Numbered from the stretch's first letter, positions 1-6,216 are shown. The stretch: 6,502 nt of DNA from JAISFI01 sp031552425 (GCA_031552425.1 JAVBMM010000090.1:1-6502); one strand, 5' to 3'. Numbers and translations: made by a program. Notes: a model not told the origin generated them from the sequence alone.

Positions 1-1982
1 TCGGAAAAAGAACCATTCATGCCAAAGTCAAAGAAAGGGAACAAGCCAGAAAAGATTTTGAACGAGCTAGAAGCCAAGGAAAAAGAGCAACTTTGTTGGA
101 GCAAGATCGACCCAATGTATTCAAAATGGAAGTTTCCAACATTGGTCCCGGAGAAAAAATCAAAGTGGAATTGTATTATACCGAATTATTGGAATACCGA
201 GACAAAATCTACGAATTTGTTTACCCTACAGCCGTTGGTCCAAGATATTCGACTCAAAATGAAGAATTTGTAGAAAAATCTATAGAACAACTGATGTCTG
301 GGCATCAACCTAAATTCAACGTACAAGTGATGATAGACGGAGCCATTCCTGTGCAAACAGTTGCTTCTCCATCGCATGCCATTAAAATGAACAGAATTTC
401 CGAAACATCTACTGCTGTAGTCTTGCAAAATCCTTCCGATGAAAAATTAGGAAAAGATTTTATCCTGCATTATGGATTACAAGGAGGAGAAGTGATGAGC
501 GGATTGACTTTATATGAACATAACGATGAGAAATTTTTCCTCTTCATGATGCAACCTCCTAAACAAATCAAAGAATCTGCTATTACCCCGAGAGAATATA
601 TTTTTATAGTCGATGTATCCGGTTCTATGTATGGATTTCCGTTGGAAGTAAGTAAAACCATTTTGAAGAATTTGATTTCCTCCCTGAAACCAACAGACCG
701 TTTCAATGTTTTACTTTTTGAAAGCAGCCGTTCAATGCTGTCAGACGTATCTTTGCCTGCCACTACGGAAAATATCCGTAAAGCAATCAACGTAATCGAA
801 CGTCAACGAGGAGGCGGAGGTACAGAACTCTATCCTGCCTTACAAACCGCTTTCGCTTATAAAGATCCGAACTTAGACAATTATGCACGGACATTCATTA
901 TTGCTACTGACGGATATGTGACTGTAGAATCCAAGGCGTTTCAACTTATCGCCAACAACCTCAATCAAGCAAATTTCTTTCCTTTAGGTATCGGTGAAAG
1001 TGTAAACCGCCACCTGATAGAAGGAATGGCATGGGCCGGAGCTTCCGAACCATTCATTATTAATAACAAAACAACGGCGGAAGAAGTGGGCAGTCGTCTG
1101 ATAAAAACGATTTCTCAACCTTTATTTACTCATATAAACATTGACTGGGGAGATTTTGAAGTATATGATACTTACCCACAAAAAATTCCGGATATTTTCA
1201 GCGACAAACCCATCATTGTCTATGGTAAATACAAAGGAACAGCCAAAGGAAACATTCTTCTAAAAGGGAAAAATGCGACCGGAAATGTGGAAATAAAAAT
1301 TCCAGTGTCATCAGCCACCAAAACAGAAAATCAGGCACTGCGTTATTTATGGGCAAGAAATAAAATCAAATACCTAAGCGATTACGCTTCATATTTTGAC
1401 GATGATATAAATGTTTACTACAGGAGCAATGAGAGTGAAAGCAAGCATAAAAAAGAAATTACCGCATTGGGATTAAAATACAATTTACTAACAGCTTATA
1501 CTTCATTCCTGGCTATTGATGACCGAAAAGCTCCTGAAGTTGATTATGAAGAAAATGTCAAATTATCTTCTCCTGCAATAGAAGTGGCAGATGCAGCAAT
1601 ATGTGAAAAGCATGTACTTTCATTTGTAAAAACTCAGGAAGAAATAGTCAAATCAGAAGAAACAAAAGTTTTTACTATAGTAGAAAGTATGCCTTCTTTC
1701 CCCGGTGGAGAAAAAGCACTTATAGAGTTTATCAAAAAAGAGATGAATTACCCTGCAGCCAATAACAAAAATCTGGTATCGGGAAATGTGATTATCCGTT
1801 TCAAAGTCACAGAGACCGGAAATATAGAAGATATTCAGATTCTTAAATCTTTGAGTAAAGTGTGTGATCAGGAAGCTATACGGATTATCAAATCCATGCC
1901 GCAATGGATTCCGGGAAAACAAAACGGAAAAAACGTAGCTGTATATTTCAATTTACCGATCAAGTTTACCATTATCCGTTAA
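1..1982 (+). CDS. VIT and vWA domain protein with C-terminal TonB domain (5' end outside window)
   Basis: The frame is open from base 3 to the TAA at 1980-1982, giving 659 residues without the N-terminus. The first residues (GKRTIHAKVKEREQARKDFE, then a LLEQDRPNVF stretch and EFVYPTAVGPRY) are the classic VIT domain (Vault protein, inter-alpha-trypsin). A vWA domain follows at roughly nt 595-1110. Its MIDAS metal site looks complete: DVSGS at 612-626, Thr at 822 and the TDG aspartate at 909. A conserved VIT/vWA tail comes next (LWARNKIKYL, LLTAYTSFLAIDD). A linker leads to a TonB C-terminal domain at about 1686-1979 (MPSFPGGEKALIEFI, then IIRFKVTETG, MPQWIPGKQNGK and LPIKF). VIT/vWA proteins usually bind protein partners; TonB C-domains contact outer-membrane receptors. 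A periplasmic or envelope role is inferred, since any signal or membrane segment would lie upstream of the window. An internal TTG at 93 is not the real start, because it would cut the VIT domain in half. The last 30 nt overlap the convergent GSCFA gene. Confidence 0.93.
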   Translation, partial: GKRTIHAKVKEREQARKDFERARSQGKRATLLEQDRPNVFKMEVSNIGPGEKIKVELYYTELLEYRDKIYEFVYPTAVGPRYSTQNEEFVEKSIEQLMSGHQPKFNVQVMIDGAIPVQTVASPSHAIKMNRISETSTAVVLQNPSDEKLGKDFILHYGLQGGEVMSGLTLYEHNDEKFFLFMMQPPKQIKESAITPREYIFIVDVSGSMYGFPLEVSKTILKNLISSLKPTDRFNVLLFESSRSMLSDVSLPATTENIRKAINVIERQRGGGGTELYPALQTAFAYKDPNLDNYARTFIIATDGYVTVESKAFQLIANNLNQANFFPLGIGESVNRHLIEGMAWAGASEPFIINNKTTAEEVGSRLIKTISQPLFTHINIDWGDFEVYDTYPQKIPDIFSDKPIIVYGKYKGTAKGNILLKGKNATGNVEIKIPVSSATKTENQALRYLWARNKIKYLSDYASYFDDDINVYYRSNESESKHKKEITALGLKYNLLTAYTSFLAIDDRKAPEVDYEENVKLSSPAIEVADAAICEKHVLSFVKTQEEIVKSEETKVFTIVESMPSFPGGEKALIEFIKKEMNYPAANNKNLVSGNVIIRFKVTETGNIEDIQILKSLSKVCDQEAIRIIKSMPQWIPGKQNGKNVAVYFNLPIKFTIIR

Positions 1983-2900
1983 ATATTTTTGTTCAAAAGC
2001 GACCAACCTTGACTGGGCATCCGCCAAAAAGGTTTTATATACATCCGATTCCGGATTAAACGGACGATGTTGTAAAGCCTGGCGGATGCTGTTATATTCT
2101 GCAATGGCTTTATCCGTTTCCTGGTCAAAATAAACAGAAGAAAATTTTCCCCAAATATAATCAATGGCTACAGAAGATGGATGTAACATATCTTCCGCAT
2201 AATAACGGTAATCCCTCAAATCATCCAACATGATTTCGTATGATGGGAAATATTTTTCACCAATTTCTTGAATAGCCAACAACAATATAGACTTACTCAA
2301 TTGATTTTCATGAGCACCATCTTTCCAATGACGAATAGGGCTGACAGTAAATAAAATCCTTAATCCCGGATTGTTCACCCGTAATTTATTAATCAAAGGC
2401 TTCCAAACAGAAACAATTTCCTGTACAGTCAACCTTTCATGCATAAAATTTTCAGATGGAAGCTTATGGCAATTGGATATCACTTGCCCACTCTTTCTGA
2501 AACGATATACATAAGATGTTCCGAAAGTAATTATCAAAACAGATGCTTTTCTCAAAAAACCGGTTGAGAACAACATTCTTTGATTGATATTTTCCAAACA
2601 ACCGGAAGCTGTCAAAGCAGAAAACTTACTGTGATGAGAAAAAGAGGAGTACAAACCATTGTGTTCGAATAAATCCTTTTCCGAATAAATTTTTCCGGAA
2701 AGTAAGCTTTCCAGTCCCGAGGCTACAGAAATTGGGTTATAAAGTACTCCAAACGGGTTGACGTCTGATTGAAATCCTGATTTTTTCAATTTTTCTCCTA
2801 TATTTTCAGCAAAACAAGAACCCAACAAAAGAAGATGATCTTTATGGGATATTTTCCAATCGTTTGGAGAAAGAGATATTTCTGTCCGGAACTTCATCAT
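1953..2900 (-). CDS. GSCFA domain-containing protein (SGNH-hydrolase-like)
   Basis: This 315-residue protein carries the name-giving motif GSCFAEN at residues 27-33, just after a short hydrophobic strand (HLLLLG). Other family blocks are NPFGVLYNP (48-56), TFGTSYVY (125-132), TVSPIRH (185-191) and EDMLHPS (236-242), with a HRPFNPES block near 278-285. Ser28 together with Asp237 and His240 fits the Ser / Asp-x-x-His arrangement of SGNH-type esterases. A hydrolase function is therefore plausible, but I know of no established substrate. The length is normal for the family. No signal peptide is seen, so it is probably cytosolic. Two ATG codons (2898-2900 and 2895-2897) begin the frame and either could be used. 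The gene lies downstream of a strong terminator, so it probably has its own promoter in or near 2901-2930; I could not identify a convincing Bacteroidota -7 box there. Its final ten codons overlap the end of the convergent VIT-vWA gene. Confidence 0.93.
   Translation of the reverse strand: MMKFRTEISLSPNDWKISHKDHLLLLGSCFAENIGEKLKKSGFQSDVNPFGVLYNPISVASGLESLLSGKIYSEKDLFEHNGLYSSFSHHSKFSALTASGCLENINQRMLFSTGFLRKASVLIITFGTSYVYRFRKSGQVISNCHKLPSENFMHERLTVQEIVSVWKPLINKLRVNNPGLRILFTVSPIRHWKDGAHENQLSKSILLLAIQEIGEKYFPSYEIMLDDLRDYRYYAEDMLHPSSVAIDYIWGKFSSVYFDQETDKAIAEYNSIRQALQHRPFNPESDVYKTFLADAQSRLVAFEQKYLTDNGKLDR
2017..2089 (+). other. Long imperfect hairpin just downstream of the VIT-vWA stop, inside the GSCFA coding region
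   Basis: The outer arms GCATCCGCCA (2017-2026) and TGGCGGATGC (2080-2089) are perfectly complementary over 10 bp. Further pairs nest inside them: GGTTTTA (2031-2037) with TAAAGCC (2073-2079, one G-U wobble in plus-strand RNA), and ACATC (2041-2045) with GATGT (2066-2070). An AAAA bulge sits at 2027-2030. In minus-strand RNA the wobble becomes a C/A mismatch, so the fold is better on the plus strand, where it would form a 3' structure 35 nt after the TAA at 1982. No U-tract follows, so it is not a standard intrinsic terminator. It may be a 3'-end stabiliser or a chance product of the SIRQ and ADAQ codons of the GSCFA gene. Confidence 0.4.
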
Positions 2901-2925
2901 AAAATCAGAGAATTAATAGTATGGG

Positions 2926-2968
2926 AATAAAAAATCCCCGGCTTTAGATATATTCACCGCCGGGGATT
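2926..2968 (-). terminator. Intrinsic terminator after the tandem esterase genes
   Basis: On the minus strand AATCCCCGGC (2968-2959) pairs perfectly with GCCGGGGATT (2942-2933) around a 16-nt loop, and is followed at once by a T-rich run (TTTTATT, 2932-2926). The stem is 10 bp with seven G-C pairs. It starts 18 nt after the stop codon of the downstream esterase and ends about 25 nt before the GSCFA start. It therefore ends the esterase operon and separates it from GSCFA. The plus-strand reading lacks a T-tract after the stem (ATTAGATTTT), so it is expected to work mainly in the minus direction. Confidence 0.85.
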
Positions 2969-2986
2969 ATTAGATTTTGACAATTT

Positions 2987-3880
2987 TTACTTCATTACTT
3001 TATTCAAATAGTCAATAATTTCAGGCATTTTTTCCTTAGCTATATATTTGTACTGGGCGTGTCCTTTTCCTTCCATAATAACCATTACAGATTCGGTATC
3101 TCCGATTTCTTTCAACCTATCGTGCAACACACGTGCATAATCTACATGGACCGTCTCATCCTGATCTCCATGATAAGTCAATACATGAGGTAAATTTTTG
3201 CTTGGTTTGATAATTGAAGCATCTTCTAACCCGCCCCAGAAATTAACTACCGCTTTTATCGGAAGGACTTTTTGATTAGAGGCAAATACCAGGGAAAGAA
3301 CTGTTATTCCGCCGGCAGATCCTCCGCTAACTGCTACACGGTTAACATCCAAATGGTATTTTTTTGCATTCTTTTCCACCCATTGCAATGCAGAAGCAGC
3401 ATCTTCTACTGCATTATTGATTGTCAGATTTCGCATGTCAGAAAACTTTACTTTTCCCGGTCCATCCTTCATGTATGCTACACGACTTCCCTTTTCCGGA
3501 TTATATTTACGGGTTAAACGGTAATCAATAGAAACAACCGCATAACCGGCCTTTACCATAGCTAAAAAGATCGGTCGCTGAGATTCTTTACTTCCACCAC
3601 TAAAACCACCACCATGTACAAAAAAGAAAACGGGCAAAGAACCTTTGGCATCATTGGGTAAATATACATCCAATATCCGGTCTGAGGTAGAATCAGGAGT
3701 TACTTCCGGAATTTCTCCATACCTGATATTCCGGTAAATAGTAATATTATCCTCGGTAAGTACTTCTTGTCTTTCTACAGGAGGTACATAGTTTTTTCCT
3801 TTTTTCTGTCCGTAAACTTCATTCGACATAAAAGTTGCCATCAGGCAACATAATACGATCAAATACTTTTGTGTTTTCAT
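2987..3880 (-). CDS. Secreted alpha/beta-hydrolase (carboxylesterase-like), downstream tandem copy
   Basis: The 297-residue protein has a signal peptide (MKTQK, then hydrophobic YLIVLCCLMATFMS), with likely cleavage at VYG/QKK near residue 24. The cysteines at 11-12 do not sit in a proper lipobox. The mature part is an alpha/beta-hydrolase: oxyanion-hole HGGGF at 89-93, nucleophile elbow GGSAGG with Ser188, acid Asp241 in HGDQD, and His274 in GKGHAQ. The HGGGF/GxSxG layout and export resemble BD-FAE or acetyl-xylan-type esterases (COG0657-like). A short-chain or carbohydrate-ester substrate in the periplasm is an inference; the true substrate is unknown. The catalytic set is intact. It is about 87% identical to the preceding gene's product, counting about 38 substitutions and one residue gap by eye. 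It is the last gene before the terminator. Its leader is a copied fragment of the omega-amidase gene's 3' end. Confidence 0.93.
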   Translation of the reverse strand: MKTQKYLIVLCCLMATFMSNEVYGQKKGKNYVPPVERQEVLTEDNITIYRNIRYGEIPEVTPDSTSDRILDVYLPNDAKGSLPVFFFVHGGGFSGGSKESQRPIFLAMVKAGYAVVSIDYRLTRKYNPEKGSRVAYMKDGPGKVKFSDMRNLTINNAVEDAASALQWVEKNAKKYHLDVNRVAVSGGSAGGITVLSLVFASNQKVLPIKAVVNFWGGLEDASIIKPSKNLPHVLTYHGDQDETVHVDYARVLHDRLKEIGDTESVMVIMEGKGHAQYKYIAKEKMPEIIDYLNKVMK

Positions 3881-3904
3881 TTTTTATTCTCTATTTTTAT
3901 TTTA
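3881..3904 (-). pseudogene. 24-nt relic of the omega-amidase 3' coding end, now the leader of the downstream esterase
   Basis: The 24 nt before the start codon of the downstream esterase are identical, base for base, to 4860-4883. At that position they encode the end of the omega-amidase (residues KIKIENKK, with the stop overlapping the esterase ATG). In this copy no amidase reading frame precedes them, so they are a non-coding fragment carried along by the duplication. The perfect identity, against clear divergence in the gene body, suggests the A-rich segment is kept as the translation leader, or that it was homogenised by gene conversion. Confidence 0.8.
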
Positions 3905-3952
3905 TTTGATCATTCACATTAGTCACACCCCCTTACCAAGGATGTCAAATTA
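3905..3952. other. 48-bp unique spacer between the tandem units, with a small inverted repeat at its edge
   Basis: This is the only part of the tandem region not shared by the two copies. At its edge TGTCAA (3943-3948) and TTGACA (3953-3958) form a 6-bp stem with a 4-nt loop; the second arm belongs to the repeat unit. No T-tract follows in the minus direction, so I do not call it a terminator. A C-run (CACCCCCTTACC, 3925-3936) is unusual for this AT-rich DNA. It holds no open frame of note. Confidence 0.5.
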
Positions 3953-4883
3953 TTGACAATTTTCACTTCATTACTTTGTTCAAATAGTCAATAATTTCAG
4001 GCATCTTTTCTTTGCCTATATATTTGTACTGAGCATGTCCTTGTCCTTCCATAATAACTAATACGGATTCCGTATCTCCGACTTCTTTCAACCTGTCATG
4101 CAACACACGTGCATAATCTACATGGATCAATTTATCCAAATCTCCATGATAAGTCAACACATGAGGTAGATTTTTGCTTGGTTTGATAATTGAGACATCT
4201 TCCAACGCTCCCCAAAAATTAACTACTGCTTTTATCGGAAGAACCTTTTGATTAGAAGCAAATGCCAGGTAAAGAACTGTTATTCCACCGGCAGATCCTC
4301 CGCTAACTGCTACACGATTAACATCCAAATGGTAATTTTTTGCATTCTTTTTCACCCATTGTAATGCTGAAGTAGCATCTTCTACCGCATTATTGATTGC
4401 CAAGTTCAACCCATCAGCAAACACTCGTTTTCCCGGACCTTCCTTCATATAAGCTGCACAACTTACATTTTCCGGATTATGATATTTAATTGTTAAACGG
4501 TAATTGATAGAAACAACAGCATAACCGGCCTTTGCCATAGCTAAAAATACCGGTTGAGGAGATTCTTTACTTCCGCCTCTGAAACCACCGCCGTGTACAA
4601 AAAAGAAAACGGGCAAAGAACCTTTGGCATCACTAGGTAAATACACATCTAATATCCGGTCTGAGGTAGAATCAGGTGTTACTTCCGGAATTTCTCCATA
4701 CCTGATATTCCGGTAAATAGTAATATTATCCTCAGTAAGTACATCTTGTCTTTCTACCGGAGATACATACGTTTTCCCTTTTTTCTGTCCGTAAACTTCA
4801 TTTGACATAAAAATTGCCATCAGGCAACATAATACGATTAAATACTTTTGTGTTTTCATTTTTTATTCTCTATTTTTATTTTA
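3953..4883 (-). repeat. Tandem duplication unit, upstream copy (931 bp)
   Basis: This is the partner of 2977-3904. The upstream boundary falls inside the omega-amidase coding sequence: bases 4860-4883 are the last eight amidase codons, and the match ends sharply at 4884. The downstream boundary is TTGACA at 3953-3958. Since the amidase gene is complete only here, this copy sits at the ancestral junction. Confidence 0.9.
3963..4859 (-). CDS. Secreted alpha/beta-hydrolase (carboxylesterase-like), upstream tandem copy
   Basis: The 298-residue paralogue has the same signal peptide (probable cleavage after VYG, residue 24) and the same fold motifs: HGGGF at 89-93, Ser189 in GGSAGG, Asp242 in HGDLD and His275 in GQGHAQ. 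It is thus predicted to be an active exported esterase. Its ATG overlaps the omega-amidase stop as ATGA (4859-4856), which implies translational coupling and supports this start. Compared with the downstream copy, differences are few in the first 98 residues (about 6), dense in residues 99-200 (about 23, including an extra His after Tyr126) and moderate afterwards (about 10). Near the acid residue it has HGDLDKLI where the other has HGDQDETV. This pattern points to altered substrate preference. The family's substrates range from acetylated or feruloylated sugars to simple esters, and the sequence does not decide between them. Confidence 0.93.
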   Translation of the reverse strand: MKTQKYLIVLCCLMAIFMSNEVYGQKKGKTYVSPVERQDVLTEDNITIYRNIRYGEIPEVTPDSTSDRILDVYLPSDAKGSLPVFFFVHGGGFRGGSKESPQPVFLAMAKAGYAVVSINYRLTIKYHNPENVSCAAYMKEGPGKRVFADGLNLAINNAVEDATSALQWVKKNAKNYHLDVNRVAVSGGSAGGITVLYLAFASNQKVLPIKAVVNFWGALEDVSIIKPSKNLPHVLTYHGDLDKLIHVDYARVLHDRLKEVGDTESVLVIMEGQGHAQYKYIGKEKMPEIIDYLNKVMK

Positions 4884-5647
4884 AAATCATCTGCATCCAT
4901 CCAAGCCGGAAATTTTTGGCGTAATCTATCCAGCGGCTCTTTATAAATTGTTGCCGTACGTACTAAAGGCTCCGGCTTAATAGATCTCACCAAACGTTTT
5001 CCTCTGGGATCTATCAGTAAAGAGTTACCTTTATATATTATACCCTCTCCATCTGTCCCCACACGATTTACACCACACACATAGCAAAAGTTTTCATAAG
5101 CTCTTGCTTCCAATAAAGTTTCCCATACTTTTATCCTGGAAACCGGCCAATTTGCACTACATATCAACAAATCATAAGCATTATCCTTATTGCGTATCCA
5201 AACAGGAAAACGCAGATCGTAACAAACAATCAGCTTAATATTCCATCCCTTGTATGTAAATATCAGTTGATCATTTCCGGCAGAGAAAGTATCATGTTCT
5301 GCTCCCATCCTGAAAAGATGTCTTTTGTCGTAAAAATATCCGTCACCCTCAGGTGTAAGGAAAAATCCTCGATTATAGAATTTGTTTTGAATGTCTTTTG
5401 CAATAAAACTACCACACACTGCCATCCCATAATTTGAAGCACATTTCCGGAATGTTTGTATGGTATTTTCATCATTTGTTTCTGCTAAAGCTTTCGCTTG
5501 CATGGAAAATCCAGTAGTACACATTTCCGGCAACACAGCTAAGTCTGTTTTCCCTGCGAGGGAAGAAAGAATAGATTTGTATTGATCCAGGTTCTTTTGT
5601 TTATCTTCCCAAAAAATGTCGGATTGTATTAAACTGACTCTTAACAT
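4856..5647 (-). CDS. Omega-amidase-like nitrilase superfamily amidohydrolase
   Basis: The 263-residue protein has the Glu-Lys-Cys triad of the carbon-nitrogen hydrolase family: Glu41 in VLPEM, Lys108 in YDKRHLF and Cys142 in VCYDLRFPVW. The blocks TTGFSM, KRHLFRMGAEH, SANWP, ARAYEN and NRVGTDG are those of the Nit2/YafV group. Members of this group hydrolyse 2-oxoglutaramate and 2-oxosuccinamate to the free 2-oxo acid and ammonia. They clear products of glutamine and asparagine transamination, including in methionine salvage. No signal peptide is present, so it is cytosolic. The length is typical. The start at 5647 is the first ATG and begins directly with the LRVSLIQSD beta-strand; a clear Shine-Dalgarno is absent. 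It follows the acyltransferase by 20 nt and overlaps the next gene by 4 nt. The physiological substrate is inferred from family membership, and no transaminase partner lies in the window. Confidence 0.92.
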   Translation of the reverse strand: MLRVSLIQSDIFWEDKQKNLDQYKSILSSLAGKTDLAVLPEMCTTGFSMQAKALAETNDENTIQTFRKCASNYGMAVCGSFIAKDIQNKFYNRGFFLTPEGDGYFYDKRHLFRMGAEHDTFSAGNDQLIFTYKGWNIKLIVCYDLRFPVWIRNKDNAYDLLICSANWPVSRIKVWETLLEARAYENFCYVCGVNRVGTDGEGIIYKGNSLLIDPRGKRLVRSIKPEPLVRTATIYKEPLDRLRQKFPAWMDADDFKIKIENKK

Positions 5648-5667
5648 GGCTGATTGTTTTTAGCTAG

Positions 5668-6210
5668 TCAAGTGGTAAAATTCGCAGCATTTTTACCTGT
5701 AAAGTGGCTATAAAAAGACTTGATTTTATTTATATCTTTTTCTTCATCTCCGGATGGAATGAAGTATGATGGAATTCCTGCCAACTTGTTCTTATAATCT
5801 AAATATGCTGTTGCAATAGGGACATTAGCTCCCAATGCAATATAATAAAAGCCTTTTTTCCACTCTGATGTTTTTTTTCGTGTAGCTTCAGGAGCTATTG
5901 CCAAATAAAATTCCTTCCGGCTCTTAAATATTTCTATCATCTGCTCAGTCATATTGGTTTTCTTTTCCCTATCTACCGGAATCCCTCCCATTGCTTTGAG
6001 AATGTAATTCAAGGGAAAAAAAAACCACTCTTTTTTCATTAAAAAGGAAACTTTATAACCAATAGCGCTACACAACATCTTTCCAATAATAAAATCCCAA
6101 TTACTGGTATGAGGGGCCACTGAAATAACACATTTAGGTATTTTTTCAACTTCCAGTTTTATCTTCCAACCCATCATTTTTAATAATATGCGATTAATCT
6201 TCTGCATCAT
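5668..6210 (-). CDS. Lysophospholipid-type (1-acyl-sn-glycerol-3-phosphate) acyltransferase family protein
   Basis: This is a compact PlsC-like protein, 180 residues from the ATG at 6210. Numbering from the TTG at 6237, it shows acyltransferase motif I as HTSNWD (His43 and Asp48, HX4D), motif II GGIPVDR (84-90), motif III PEATR (116-120) and a motif IV-like VPIATAYLDY (139-148). A hydrophobic, aromatic segment (WFFFPLNYILKAMGG) suggests peripheral membrane association. The family moves acyl groups onto lysophospholipids or related acceptors; this short subgroup may use another acceptor. Motif III has Ala where PEGTR is usual. I favour ATG 6210 or the adjacent ATG 6207 over TTG 6237: both lie beyond the preceding stop, and GAGGA (6216-6212) is well spaced for 6207. 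The TTG would add nine residues and overlap the upstream gene by 23 nt. The spacing indicates an operon with the genes on either side. Confidence 0.88.
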   Translation of the reverse strand: MMQKINRILLKMMGWKIKLEVEKIPKCVISVAPHTSNWDFIIGKMLCSAIGYKVSFLMKKEWFFFPLNYILKAMGGIPVDREKKTNMTEQMIEIFKSRKEFYLAIAPEATRKKTSEWKKGFYYIALGANVPIATAYLDYKNKLAGIPSYFIPSGDEEKDINKIKSFYSHFTGKNAANFTT

Positions 6211-6211
6211 A

Positions 6212-6216
6212 TCCTC
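6212..6216 (-). promoter_or_regulatory. Shine-Dalgarno-like site for the acyltransferase
   Basis: GAGGA on the minus strand overlaps the TGA stop of the preceding gene (6217-6215). It lies 4 nt before the ATG at 6207, and too close to the one at 6210. It supports an ATG start over the TTG at 6237. Bacteroidota often do not rely on such sites, so a chance match is possible. Confidence 0.4.

Larger units (their letters stand above)
2977..3904 (-). repeat. Tandem duplication unit, downstream copy (928 bp)
   Basis: This unit matches 3953-4883 from TTGACA beyond the stop codon to 24 nt before the start codon. The length difference of 3 nt is explained by one extra codon in the upstream copy, so no other net indel exists. 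Homology stops abruptly at both ends. Upstream, beyond 3904, the sequence departs from the omega-amidase coding sequence that flanks the other copy. Downstream, before 2977, it runs into the terminator. A 48-bp stretch (3905-3952) separates the two units. Confidence 0.9.

Noticed and set aside
19..273. Overlapping 84-residue plus-strand frame beginning with ATG at 19
   Set aside because: It lies in another frame of the VIT coding region, is Lys-rich low-complexity sequence, and matches no family I recognise.
93..1982. TTG at 93 as the start of the VIT-vWA gene
   Set aside because: Upstream codons in the same frame (3-92) encode the conserved first half of the VIT domain, so the gene enters from outside the window.
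2901..2932. Bacteroidota-type promoter (TTTG / TAnnTTTG) for GSCFA
   Set aside because: No convincing -7 box was found between the terminator and the start codon on the minus strand.
3272..3517. 81-residue plus-strand frame within the downstream esterase
   Set aside because: It is antisense to a clear esterase and has no domain signal; its Cys-rich composition is typical of shadow frames.
3943..3958. TGTCAA-ATTA-TTGACA inverted repeat as a terminator or operator
   Set aside because: The stem is only 6 bp, A/T-rich and lacks a T-tract; one arm is simply the edge of the duplicated unit.
2987..4859. Esterases as lipoproteins because of the CC pair in the signal peptide
   Set aside because: The residue before each cysteine is not a small lipobox residue, and only about six hydrophobic residues precede them; a signal peptidase I site at VYG/QKK fits better.
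1181..5930. Frequent TTCCGG / CCGGAA hexamers across the window
   Set aside because: They seem more common than base composition predicts, but nearly all are inside coding sequence and fit codon preference; without counts against a genome background no regulatory or uptake-sequence role can be claimed.
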